From: Istiophorus platypterus
Taxonomy: Eukaryota; Chordata; Actinopteri; Istiophoriformes; Istiophoridae
Assembly: GCA_016859345.1 (NCBI GenBank)
Contig: CM029128.1
Coordinates: 20,119,604 to 20,183,603, forward strand
Length of the DNA: 64,000 nucleotides
Direction of reading: 5' to 3'
The notes under the pieces were generated by a model. That model was not told the DNA's origin, made no database searches, and was given only the letters and a program-made list of their open reading frames with translations. This document shows, piece after piece, positions 32,860 through 43,610 of the stretch (its first letter is position 1; every line of letters begins with the position of its first letter). The position numbers and the translations under genes were made by a program.

Positions 32860-33424
32860 CTGTCTCCTCCAGTGTACACTAGTGTTTCACTAATTCTCTG
32901 CAGACACATACACAAACACACATTCATGCACACGCACACTTATACCGTGAATTCAGAACCTAACAAAGCAGTGAATCCAAAGTTGATGGCAAGAAAGAGG
33001 CGCACTGTAAAATAATACTGAAAAATAAAAACAACACACACACACTGAGTTGGCACTGTACCTGTTAGCCTGGAGTTGGCGTAGGGGGGTGAGAGACTGT
33101 CGTGTGAAGCCATATACTGAGAACCATCTGCATAACTCTGGAGACAGGGACAGACAAGTGGGGTGAGGAATCATATCTCCTTAATTATCCAGTTGTTATT
33201 ACTCATAAAAGCAGAAGCAGTTGCGACAGTAAAGATTGCAATTAGAATAATAGTCTGTGGTCTGTGGTAATAAGTGTCAGAAGTACTTGTGGTACTAGTA
33301 ATAGTACCAGCAGTAGCAGAGATACTGCTGAATGGCCTGATTTGAGACGTTTGAAGTTGAGAATCTGTTTAATATTTATATTTTTCCATCATAATACAGC
33401 TGCAAAGAGCACAGACATCTTAAA
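32860..33424. other. unique DNA, nothing recognised
   Basis: Imperfect CA words near 32903-32940 and a trinucleotide-like patch (GTA/CAG words) near 33283-33325. Confidence 0.4.
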
Positions 33425-33750
33425 AGAGTAGTTTAATATTTCGGGAAATAGAGAATGCTTTTTCGATTCCCTGCAGAGAGATGAGAAGATCGATGCCCCT
33501 CTTGCGACTGTGCAGTGAATATGAAGCTACAGCCAGCAGACAATTAGTGCATAAAAACTGGAAAAGGGGGGAAACAGCTAGCCTGGCTCTGTCCGAAGGC
33601 AAAAAAATCTGCCAACCAGCAACTCTAAAGTTTACTACTTAACACGTTCGATCTTGTCTGTTTAATTCATATAAAAATTGAAACGTATAAACAAGTTGTG
33701 CCAACCTCAAAGTGATGACAAGACTCCAGGAAATAGTCCAGCACATAGTT
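33425..33750 (+). mobile_element. relic of a common teleost interspersed repeat
   Basis: The order of phrases matches a consensus I recall from many percomorph sequences: 'ATTTCGGGAAATA', 'GAGATGAGAAGATCGATGCC', 'AATATGAAGCTACAGCCAGC', 'GGGGAAACAGCTAGCCTGGC', 'TTAACACGTTCGATCTTGTC' and 'GGAAATAGTCCAGCACATAG'. It is noncoding and diverged. The family name is not certain to me. Confidence 0.75.
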
Positions 33751-33819
33751 CAGCACAAGATATAACGTGTTAATCGGTGAATGTTGGAGATGCTCCCAGG
33801 TAATTTCTTTTTTTTTAAC

Positions 33820-34045
33820 CATCAACCAAACACAGGACTTTCATGCGGGAGACCAATGTTTGTTTCCACTGTGAAACCCATGATCAGTGTTGTTTCTTTT
33901 ATCCATGACCATTCCACAACTAAATTTAGTTTAGTTTTTGTACCTAAATATAACCAAACTGTGACCGTTCCACAACCTTAACCACATATGTATTATCACA
34001 AGGACAGCAACCTAAAGTGTATGGTCATTTAAGTTGGACGACTTG
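33820..34045 (+). mobile_element. relic of an 'AACCTTAACCA'-bearing fish repeat
   Basis: 'GGGAGACCAATGTTTGTTTC', 'TTTATCCATGACCATTCCAC' and 'AACTGTGACCGTTCCACAAC' resemble a dispersed percomorph repeat rich in 'CTAACC' words. A related fragment occurs at 49515-49590. Confidence 0.5.
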
Positions 34046-34049
34046 TTGC

Positions 34050-35400
34050 TTATCCCCCATGTTCACTGAACAGTTCCTTTAATGTTATTGATGTAAACTG
34101 AATTAACATTGCATAATTATCATGTATGACAAAGCCACAAAAAAAGAAAACAAAATGCTAATTTCTCAGAGCATGATGTAACCTTTGCTTCATGTCATCC
34201 TCCTCTTTTCCTACATTTCCTCTCTGCCACTATACTATTTAGTGTTAATTAAAGGCAAAAATGGCAAACATAAAGACAAATTCTTGTGTCTGATACCTAA
34301 AAACATATACTCCATTAATCATTTCTTCTGAAAACAGTCGAGGGCACATGCAACAAATACACATAAGAGATTGATTGTAATTTGAATGCTCAATTCTCTA
34401 TGCATATGTTGAAAATATGTAAACTCATCCATCTCTCCTAGACACATATATAAAACTTTATCCTCAAAATTACAAATACATTTGCATGTGGTCTGTGGAA
34501 GCAGCGACACACAGGGTCTTGCCCTGTATATTAGAGACATTTCAAAAATGATCCTGGTCAACAGTTTAACACTTGTGTTGCTGCAGGTCGGAGATGTAAG
34601 CGTATAGTTATAGTACTGGTAATACCAGAAGGGAGCTGGTATAGTACTTACTGTTAATGGTGGCACTGTTGTTGTAAAAACAATTTCTTACCTTGGAAGA
34701 GCGACTTCCACTCGCCCATGACCCTGCACCAGTCCTCTCTTCCATGTCTGTAAATATGAGAGTGAGAGAGACAGGGGGGAGAGGGGAGAGAGAGAGAGAG
34801 AGAGCGATATTATATATATATAATATTTAAATAACAGGAAGCAACACACAACATAGCAGTAATAGCAGTTTGGCATCAGCAAAAAGTATAAATAAGAGTT
34901 GATGATATAGATAGAATTTTAAAAATACATTTCGCGAAAATAAATGCTGGGCCACTTATTTATTTATATATTAAATCCAAACCCTTCATGTAGAGCAGTA
35001 AGTTTTAAAAATACAAAAAACATGGAGATGGAAAATATGTGTCTTATCCGTTGTTGTTATTCACATGTACTCAACAGCTGCCATGCTGAGCATCTTCAAT
35101 CCTCAAAACGGTATTTTAATCACCAACATAATCAATATCTTTCAGCACTTACAAAATAAACATGCACCAACATTTTATACTCTATTTACTATTACTGTAC
35201 TGTGTCTACAATCAAATACAGGGGCATTTATCATTGTCTGTCTATTCTCCATGTCATAAATGTTATTGATTATGATTGTAGAGCCTTTAATGTGTCTCTG
35301 TGAAATTTAATGGTCCTTTAAGCCTCCAACAGACCACTAATCCACACAGTGATCACACTGGATCCAGGATGCTATATCTATGAAAGGTCAGTCTACTGAC
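34050..35400. other. unique AT-rich DNA with short GA/TA patch
   Basis: A (GA)n patch followed by (TA)n lies at about 34768-34827. A minus-strand frame at 34319-34666 has no recognisable domain. Confidence 0.4.
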
Positions 35401-35414
35401 TGAGAGGTCACAGG

Positions 35415-35475
35415 TGACTTGATAATAGCACTAGGTGAAAAGCCAGCGGATCAAGTAGTTTTAGTCGCTAATCTC
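35415..35475 (+). mobile_element. short fragment of a dispersed fish repeat
   Basis: 'GATAATAGCACTAGGTGAAA' followed by 'AGCCAGCGGATCAAGTAG' matches the 'gcgctagatgaaaagtcaggggatcacc' phrase of the repeat annotated at 51595-52060. It is short and diverged. Confidence 0.4.
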
Positions 35476-35690
35476 AACTGAACCTCAAACACAGTAGTAA
35501 CAACTATATGACAATGACAAACAACCTGTTTTGTTGGTTAAATTTGAGGAAAAGACAGATGCACAGAGGTCAAGAGACACTGACTGTCTGTGAGAACAGT
35601 GAGAGTGAGAGAAATAGGGCTTCTGTGCATGACAGGTAGATCAAAATCCAGGTTGAATGAAATGTGCAAACACAGCTCTTGCTTACAGTG

Positions 35691-35693
<3 letters not shown>

Positions 35694-35731
<38 letters not shown>

Positions 35732-35770
35732 TCAAACACACACACACATGCAAACACACACAAACACAGA
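35694..35770 (+). repeat. (CA)n microsatellite
   Basis: About 37 bp of pure CA, then imperfect CA with 'TTCAAACA' and 'ATGCAAACA'. Confidence 0.95.
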
Positions 35771-35892
35771 CATACACTCAGTCGTCTCATGCATTGTAAT
35801 GCTGAAATCTCTCTTCAATAGGCTCTCCATTGTGTCAGTGTGTGTATAGTGAGCAGCTTACATTCATTGTTGAGCCATTTGGAATGTCAGCT

Positions 35893-35897
<5 letters not shown>

Positions 35898-35934
<37 letters not shown>

Positions 35935-35964
35935 TGTTTGTGTGTGTGTGGGTGTGTGTGTGTT
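35898..35964 (+). repeat. (TG)n microsatellite
   Basis: TG runs with short interruptions, in inverted orientation to the CA array 130 bp upstream. Confidence 0.95.
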
Positions 35965-36219
35965 TGCACAATAGAAATGAAGTGTTTCAGTTACAAAAAG
36001 CTTTTGGAGTCAAACCAAAAGTCGATATCTCAAAAAAGTACCTTTGGGCTACCTATTAGTAGAATAGAATGTAATAGAACAAAACAGAACAGAATAGAAA
36101 AGAATTTATGCAGGTTTAGTGAAGATTACATGAAAATGATTGATGGTAAATTGGATTTAGGGAGCATAGGCTATGTTTGAAGAGCAGTAACCCATATTAT
36201 TAACCCCAGTTATTTGGGT

Positions 36220-37240
36220 TGATGAAATTGATATTCAATGACCAGGTAGATTTTTTTAACAAATAATTTATGAACACCTGCGTTTAAATAACAAACACTT
36301 GTAAAACAAATTTAAGGACCAGACAAATTAAGTGGATTCAGAGATTAACCACTTGATCAGAAGAACGTTTTAGCCAGCATTCACTTGATCAAATGAATTT
36401 AGGGAACACACACTCGAATGGTGGAATTTAACAATTATCTGGGAATACATTGAATTTAGTGACCACACTTTCATCAATTGAATTTGGGAAATGTACATTA
36501 CTGGCTGGATATAGGGAAGGCAAAGTTAATAGGTCATATTAATAGAACAAATTATTATCAATTGAATTTAGGATTTAGGAAACACACAGAATCGATCAGT
36601 TTGATCTGGAGAACACACACTTGATTGTTCAGATTCAGGGAATGTACATGTGATCAGCCAGACAAAGGCAACGCAGACTTGACTAGATGATTTTAGGGAA
36701 CACATTATGATCAGTTGGATTTAGGGAATACACAGACTTAGTTTGTCAGGTTTGGGCAACACACACTTGATCAGATGGGGATGAAAAATCAGTTTTGGTT
36801 AGAGAAGATGATATAGATTTAAAGAACACATGCTTTTTTTGTTCGGGAACAATGTTGGACATTTTGAAAACACTTTGAAAACACTTCATTGATTTGATTT
36901 AACAAACAAATACTTCATTGTTTAGGAAACACACACTTGATCATGTGGATTTAAAGAGCACACACTTGATAGAAAATACATATTTGATAAGTATAGAGAA
37001 CACACCCTGGTTGGTTTGATTTAGGAAACACACTTGATCAGAGGGATTAAGAGAAAACACACACACATACACTGGACTGGCTGATTTTAGAAACAGACAC
37101 TTGATCAGATAGATTTAAAGAACACACACTCAATTGATATATATCAGCACAGACTTCAGCATTTAGATTTCGGGAACACACTTGACTAGTTTGAAGAATG
37201 GAACACACACTTGATCAGATGTATTTAGGGAACAAAAATG
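36220..37240 (+). repeat. about 1-kb decayed ~30-bp minisatellite
   Basis: The unit is approximately TTGATCAGATGGATTTAGGG followed by AACACACAC. Recognisable copies recur through the whole kilobase, for example near 36340, 36385, 36590, 36620, 36710, 36760, 36930, 37030, 37100 and 37205. Nearly every unit keeps 'GGGAACACAC' or 'TTGATCAG'; intervening units are diverged or have indels. It is not CA microsatellite expansion, because the A/T-rich half is also shared. No frame codes. Confidence 0.8.
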
Positions 37241-37560
37241 GTGATGGGTACAATAACAATATTTAGCAAGAAACCAAAAAACTGAGTAGTGAAGTCATAT
37301 ATGGTTTTGCATTAGGTATCACTGACAAAGTTTAAGTATTTTGAGAAAAATGATTTGTTTTAACCAGACTTCAATATTTACTACTATTTGCAGGGATATT
37401 AAACTGCTACATATATTTCCTTATATGCCTAAGATAATTTATTATATAGATGGATTTGTTACATTTGAAAATATTGTAACATGTTTTACAACTTTGGGAA
37501 CACATATATTTTTGTCCAGAAAAAAAGTCTATTTGCAAAGAGGAGAAATAGAAAATTAAT
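37240..37560. other. AT-rich spacer
   Basis: No recognised feature. Confidence 0.4.
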
Positions 37561-37564
37561 TAAA

Positions 37565-37846
37565 AAGTAAGAGAGTTTGATGAAAGCTGGTCCAGATGCA
37601 GGAGAAGCACCGATGGGAGGAGGTGGATGAGGAAGATTACAATTAAAGAAAGCATCTTTCAGTATTGAAATGTAAGAGGAGGGGAGAGATTGGAAGAAAG
37701 TGAGGAGGGGGAAAAACGAGGAGAGGAAAATACAAGTCAGTATGCAGGAGCTTAAAGATGTGGAGGAGGAGGAGAGAAGGAGGAGAGAAGGAGGTGTCCA
37801 TGTGTCCTGCACCTGATAAGGCCTCCGATTGAGGGCTATAAATTAC

Positions 37847-37849
<3 letters not shown>
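37565..37849 (+). repeat. purine-rich tract
   Basis: G/A-rich plus strand ('GGAGGAGGAGAGAAGGAGGA' type), with a few mixed interruptions. Confidence 0.6.
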
Positions 37850-37895
<46 letters not shown>

Positions 37896-38068
37896 CACAG
37901 GCAAGAAAACACACTTCTAAAAGCACACATACATACCTCTCGCTCTCTCTCTCTCTTTCTCTCTCTTATACAGACACACACACACACACACACACACACG
38001 TACACATACAAAAACACACACATAAACACACCCACCCACATTCACACACACCCACACACACACACCAT
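37850..38068 (+). repeat. compound (GA)n - (CT)n - (CA)n cluster
   Basis: (GA)n at 37850-37888, (CT)n at 37937-37967, then CA runs with CCCACCC interruptions from 37974 to 38068. The GA and CT arrays are inverted relative to each other and could pair. Confidence 0.93.
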
Positions 38069-38187
38069 GCAGGTTATCTATCATCAGTTAATGAACTTAG
38101 ACTGACAGACAGCTCCATGTCTCTCACACTGATCCTATTAGGACCTGCCTGACAGAAAACAGACTCCTATTAATACAGTTAGCCTCT
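38069..38187. other. unique island between CA and TG arrays
   Basis: About 120 bp with 'CAGGTTATCTATCATCAGTT', 'GATCCTATTAGGACCTGCCT' and 'CCTATTAATACAGTTAGCC'; repeat-free, noncoding and enclosed by dinucleotide arrays. Confidence 0.3.
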
Positions 38188-38332
38188 GTGTGTGTGTATT
38201 TCTGTGTGTGCGTGCGTGTGTGGACAAAAACAGGCCTGTGTTTGTGCCCGAGTATGATCATTGAGCTACTCTTTGTATTATTTAAAATGAGAAATTTGTT
38301 CGTGTGTGTGTGTGTGTGTGAGTGTGTGTGTG
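38188..38332 (+). repeat. two short (TG)n arrays
   Basis: TG arrays at 38188-38222 and 38301-38332 separated by unique sequence. Confidence 0.92.
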
Positions 38333-38334
38333 AA

Positions 38335-40240
38335 AACCAGTTAGGCTTGTCGATGAAGAAAGAAAAAGCACCAATACTATAGTTGTTACTGGTCAAGTAC
38401 AATACAAAAAGATTATAATGACAGATTTAGTTATTTTTTCATGAATTTTTCACTGCAGCACATCAGATTTTAAATAAAATAATTCTATTAATGGGCAGAT
38501 TTAGCTTTAAGGGTGTTTATAAGTGCTCTATTCCTTATGGGGTAAACAGTATCAGACCATTGATACATAGTCTCTTAATTTTATGACAAAGCTGCAAGAG
38601 AATGATCCCATTCATATAGGCAAGGCAACAAGTGAGTTTTTAGGGCCAAATGGGAATGATCTTAACTGTTCTGACCTTCAGTTTCAATTGGTAAAGAATC
38701 ATGGGAGACACTATTAAGGAACAATTGTAAATTTACTGAATTGATAAAGGTCATTGATTGACTGAAGTGAATACTTTGTACTCCATCACCTACAGGCTAA
38801 CATGAGCAGTTCACCGCATTCTAGCACTTACAAATGAGACCAGCGGAAGAACAAACACTGCAGCACTTTACAAAACCAACCCCAGCAGGAAAAAAAAACT
38901 AAGTCCATAGTCTGTTTCATTTCAAAGGTCCTGCGCCCATATGGGGTGTTTGATGTCCCAGTTACTAGTGTTGTAGTACAGAGTCTCCTTTTCACTTCTG
39001 GACACGTAACATTAGCAGTAACAGCCAAGCACATTGCTGGCTTATAGTTCTGATCTAACTGACTCACTAACTACAATTGAACCAAAAGCTGTAAACCAGC
39101 AGGTAACCTGTTCATTGGATGGTTCTGGTGAGTGTTATGCAGCATGTTATTTAATCACATGTGTTTATTTATCTCCTAAAACATCACATAGAGCAGGAAG
39201 AAATAATTGGTCATGAGAATTATTAGTCCTGACTACAACAATCATCAGTTAGAAACAGTGAAAAACACGTATAAACAGGATGAAAAACAGGAGTCTGTAC
39301 CATATCATTATGGGGTGGTATTTACTGTATATTGCTTCACTCACTTTTTAATGACAACCTTCCAAAATGATCAACACGCCTCTCTTTTAATTGCCTTTCA
39401 CTTTTCGATGTATCAGGGAAAATCCCCTCGTTCACCTATTGACGCTCACATGTGTGTTTATGGTTATGGGATGAGGTTGCAAATTCATAAAGGTCGCTTC
39501 CCACTATCAGCTGATGGATTTATAGGTTATCTTTTGTAAAACATTAAAATCACACATTTATTACCACATACATCCCTGTGGGTGTTTGCTTTGCTCTCAG
39601 GCGACGACAAAACCACACCAGAAGCCTACTAGAAGTGAGACCATCTTTTCAAGTGGTCTCCACCCAGTTTTTTAGTTTGTGTCAAAGTTCAGTTCACAGC
39701 AGCCTAAATGACCTTAACCAAACTGGCAAGGCACCAGAGTTTGTTTGAATTACACTACACTAACACTGTAATTAGGTCCCATCTCACATGCAGCATATAC
39801 CGGGTCACTTGCTATACAAGCAATGAATTTGTCTTCTGTTACCACAAGACATGATGACTAAAGACATTTCAGAAGTTTTGTGAAGTTAACAGAGACAGAA
39901 ATAAAATTTTCTTTAACTGATACCTGCAACACAAATGCACAATGGAGGTTGTTCTCAACAAACATGCATGTAATATGAAAGTGTGTTGACATCTGAAGAC
40001 AAACAAATAGACACACACTTGCACACACACATGTGTGGCCTCTGATTGACAGAAATGAGGACAGACAGTCATGCTGCTAGAACATCAAGCATGTATATGA
40101 GTGTGTGCACCTGTGTGAGCTCTATAGCCCCACTGTTCTTATCTGGTCTCCAACCAAACTCTATGATTAACTGTAGGCCAGCCCCATCCCCCAACATACA
40201 CACCGACACATGTCAAACAGCGCAAGGTGATCAAAAAGAG
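38335..40240. other. unique AT-rich DNA, nothing recognised
   Basis: About 1.9 kb without arrays, firmly recognised repeats or convincing exons. Frames at 39207-39539 (+) and 38828-39067 (-) have no domain or splice support. Confidence 0.4.
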
Positions 40241-40242
40241 TG

Positions 40243-41547
40243 AAGTGCAGATAGATGTGACTGCTCAGTTTTAGTTCTTCTAGTTTTAAATTCCGCCTTT
40301 GAAACAGTTGATCACAGTATTCTCTTACGTAGTGTAGAGATTTGTGGAAGGAATCAAGGGCACAGTTCTTAGCTTACTGGGTTCATTTCCCTCCAACAGA
40401 GCTTTTTTGTAAGTCTGGTTAACCCTACTTCCACAGTTGCTCAGGGGAGATGCAGTGTCCCTCAAGGCTCCATTCTAGGCCCACTTCTTCTTTCTATATG
40501 CATGCTGCCTCTTGGCCAGGTTATTTAAAGTTATGATGTGCTTTACCTTTTTTTGGACAATGAAACTTAGTTTTACATTCTGTTAAAACCCACAGATCCT
40601 AGCAACCGAGCCAATCTAACAGCTTTCCTCTCTGATATTAAATCCTGAATATTCCAGAATTTCCTTAAATTTAACAACCATAAGTCTGAGGTCATACTGT
40701 TCGGTCACCCTAATTTCATCACCTCTTTTGGTGCTAATCTTGGCTTTTAGCAGGCCGCTAGGAATTAAGGGGTAATATTCGATAGTAACCTATATTTTCA
40801 TGATCAAGTCAAAATTTTTGTTTCTTCCAGCTCAAGATAATCTCTAAAATTATATGCTTCTTAAAATGATTGATTTACAAAAAGTTGTACATGCTTTTAC
40901 CTATTCTTGGCTTGATTATTGTAATGCACTTTACACGGATATCAGCCAGGGTTCCCTCCACCGTCTCCAGTATGTACAAAACGCTGCTGCTCAACTCATT
41001 ACCGGGACAAAGAGGCATGATCCCAACACCCCTGTACTTGCCTCCCTACACTGGCTCCCTGTTAGATTTCGAATTGATTTTAAAATTTTATTGCTCACTT
41101 TTAATTGCCTCTAACAGCCTCGCTCCTAAATACGTCTCTGATTTATTGACCTGGTATGTGCCCTCTCAGCCACTGAGAACTGTGGATGGAGCCCTGCTGG
41201 TTATTCCCAGATCACAGTTTGTGACAAAGGGTGATTGGGCTTTCGCTATTTGAGCCCCCACTCAAGGAAACTCTCTGCCTCCTAAACTCAGACACACTTA
41301 ATTAGGTTCTTTAAAATATCTTCTTTGAACTTTTCTCTTTGGGAAAGCTTTTGAAAATTTTTGACATATTGTTATCTATATAGTTTGATTCCTATTTACT
41401 TGTTCTGATGCATTTTATTGTTTGTACTGTCTCTGTGCTCATGCTCTTATTTTTATTTTTCATTTTCTTTGCCTTGTCTGGTTTTAATTCTCTTTGTAAA
41501 GATGAAAAAAGGGTTATTATTATTAGTATTATTAGTGTTATTCAGTA
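40243..41547 (+). mobile_element. L2/Maui-type LINE, 5'-truncated, reverse transcriptase pseudogene
   Basis: Non-LTR retrotransposon fragment carrying the C-terminal half of ORF2. In order: 'VLNSAFETVDHSILL' near 40275 (RT DxxxAFDTVDH region), 'CSVPQGSILGPLLLS' near 40450 (RT PQGSVLGPLLF motif), 'KSEVILFG' near 40685, then the post-RT region 'WLDYCNALYTDI', 'RLQYVQNAAAQLITGTKR' and 'VLASLHWLPVRFRIDFKILL' (40905-41100). A frameshift near 41100 leads to 'SLAPKYVSDLL' and 'VTKGDWAFAI'. The catalytic YADD block is destroyed, and stops and frameshifts are many. The 3' end has 'TTTGTAAAGATG' and an (ATT)n-like tail, as fish L2 elements do. Dead on arrival or long decayed. Confidence 0.92.
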
Positions 41548-41845
41548 ATACCCTTCTTTCATTAATATACCCTTTTAACTGTCACTTCAACCTTCTTTCA
41601 ACAATTCAGTTTCAACTGTCCCTTTCATCGCTTTCAGTAAATCTGTTTCAGCAGCCACTTTATATTAATTTAGTAATTCAGTTTCAGTTGCTACTCTTAA
41701 CTTTTTTCTAACTCAGTCTCAACCGCCGTTGCATCTTATTACCGTTAATCTGTTACAGCTGCACATTTCACGTAATTCAGTAATTCCATTTCAACTGCCA
41801 CTTTAACTTAATTGAGTGATCCTGTTTCACTTGATACCTCGGTGT
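41548..41845 (+). repeat. decayed ~36-bp minisatellite at the LINE 3' end
   Basis: Units approximate TTCAGTAATTCAGTTTCAAC followed by TGCCACTTTAACTTAA. Copies are recognisable near 41610, 41633, 41670, 41700, 41745, 41780 and 41820. It starts right after the ATT tail of the LINE. Confidence 0.65.
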
Positions 41846-41849
41846 GCGT

Positions 41850-42105
41850 CTGTCAGTAAAGCCATCTCAAATGTTGCAATGTCAAAGTTTCAGCTATAAT
41901 TTAAGAACTGTGTAGCTAGCATTAGCACTGATAGCCAAAGTGACGGAACAGAATAGACCGCCAGCTAAAGAAACTCAGAGGTAAATGTTCTGAAAAGCAA
42001 AAAAAAAGGAAAGCACACACACAAAGACCAATTCACATACTCTCTCATACACAAATACTATTCACATGTTAAATGGTTCAAATGACATCAACAACAACAG
42101 GTCAG
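41850..42105. other. unique DNA
   Basis: Short CA words near 42016-42055; nothing else. Confidence 0.4.
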
Positions 42106-42109
42106 ATTA

Positions 42110-42660
42110 TTTATGAGGACAGAGGGGAAGCTGGAAAAAATGGATAGAAAAAGGAAAAGGACAAAATGAAAGGAGAGGAGACAAGGAGAGCAGTGAAGAA
42201 ATAAGGAGAAGAAACAAGTGAATTGGAAGTAAGGAATATAAAGGGAATAAGGTTAAGAATGAGGGAAATAAATAACAAATAATGTGTGTAACCATATAGA
42301 GGACAAAGAAAATGTGAAGTGAGGAAAGGAGAAGAGGCAAGAAATTCAAGGTGATAAGGCGAAAAGAAATAAGAAGAGAGAAAAAGGAGGTGACAGTGGA
42401 GAAGAGAGAAGAGATAAGTGAAGGGGCAAGTGAAGAAATAAGGAGAGGAAAAAGAAAAGTGAAGAGAGAAAGATATACACAGGAAACGAGGCAAGAAGAG
42501 AGGAAATAATTAGAGGATATGAGAGAAAGGATAAGGAAATGAGGTAAGAAGGGGAAAAAGAGAAAAAGACTGCATTTTAATTTTATTTTTATTACACTGC
42601 ATTTAAAGGAAAAGACAAGGGATGACATAAGAGACAGAAACATGGAGGATGAAAGAGACA
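42110..42660 (+). repeat. 550-bp purine-rich tract
   Basis: A/G-rich plus strand ('AAGGAGAGGAAAAAGAAAAG', 'GAAGAGAGAAGAGATAAGTG'). The 184- and 127-codon minus-strand frames over it are Ser/Leu/Phe-rich by composition. Confidence 0.85.
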
Positions 42661-42746
42661 CAAAGATCTGATTGAGTCATTTTATATAATGCAAAGACAA
42701 GCTTGTACTTTCACTGGACTACATTCATGTTATTATCCTGGGTAAT

Positions 42747-42790
42747 CACACACACAACACACACACACACACACACACACTCACACACAC
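42747..42790 (+). repeat. (CA)n microsatellite
   Basis: CA run with one AACAC and one TCAC interruption. Confidence 0.95.
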
Positions 42791-42879
42791 TAAAATGAGA
42801 CAGTAAGAATTAAGAGTCAGATTATGTCTCTGTATCTTCTCCTTTAAAGCTGCTTAAACTGTCTAACACCATCAATCCC

Positions 42880-42881
<2 letters not shown>

Positions 42882-42929
<48 letters not shown>

Positions 42930-42950
42930 TGTGTGTGTGTGTTTGTGTGT
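42882..42950 (+). repeat. (TG)n microsatellite
   Basis: TG run, inverted relative to the CA array 90 bp upstream. Confidence 0.96.
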
Positions 42951-42959
42951 TTGTTTTTG

Positions 42960-43440
42960 TGTATGCGTGCGAGTCTGTCTGTGTGTGTATGTGCATGCAG
43001 CTGGACAAGCGGAGGAAGTGATGTAGCGATCACATTCAGGAAGTCGGCCATGTCCTGTTTTGTTACATGGTTCATGGGCTGCAGGCTACAAGTCAAAAAA
43101 ATCTCCTTTCATCCTCAATCTCGATTGAAAACATCATGAGGAAAGAAGTGAGGTAGAAATCACAGGACCTACGAAAAGACAACTACGGTGCTAAGAGAAT
43201 CCAACTGCACTTACACTAATAATGCGAAGGCGGATGTTGCTGATGTGAGTCTGCCTCCTATCCACTCACATTTATCAACATGAATCCAAATTAGTATGAC
43301 CGCATGAAAAGAATTGTTAAATTATTCAAGAAAGGCATAAAACTTTAGGCCTACAGACCTACTAATGTACATATCATTATTCTTAAGTTTCATACATGTA
43401 TGATTAAAAAGATTGTAAGATGAAAGACAGTCAGAGGGAC
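42960..43440. other. unique DNA, nothing recognised
   Basis: 'GCGGAGGAAGTGATGTAGCG' and 'AAGTCGGCCATGTCCTGTTT' near 43007-43055 are CpG-containing; no gene. Confidence 0.35.
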
Positions 43441-43444
43441 TAGA

Positions 43445-43610
43445 CCAGTATTTTCACTTTAATACCTTAACTTCATTTTGCTGCTAATACTCATGGTTTT
43501 TAATGCAGGTTTTCACTTGTAGTGGTGTATTTTTACTTTGCTGGTACTTTTTTCTGGTACTAACATAAAGGATCTGCATTCCTCTCCTACTACTTATCAC
43601 ATTTAAAGCT
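43445..43610 (+). mobile_element. fragment of a common teleost 'AAGTAAAGGATCTGAATAC' repeat
   Basis: 'TTCATTTTGCTGCTAATACT', 'TTTTTAATGCAGGTTTTCAC', 'GTAGTGGTGTATTTTTACTT' and 'AAAGGATCTGCATTCCTC' follow, in order, a dispersed noncoding repeat I recall from percomorph genomes. Confidence 0.65.

Noticed and set aside
40243..41547. Active LINE or host reverse transcriptase gene
   Set aside because: The YADD region is lost, frameshifts and stops interrupt the ORF, and the 5' half is missing.
42107..42661. Minus-strand ORFs of 184 and 127 codons
   Set aside because: Same compositional artefact over a purine-rich tract.
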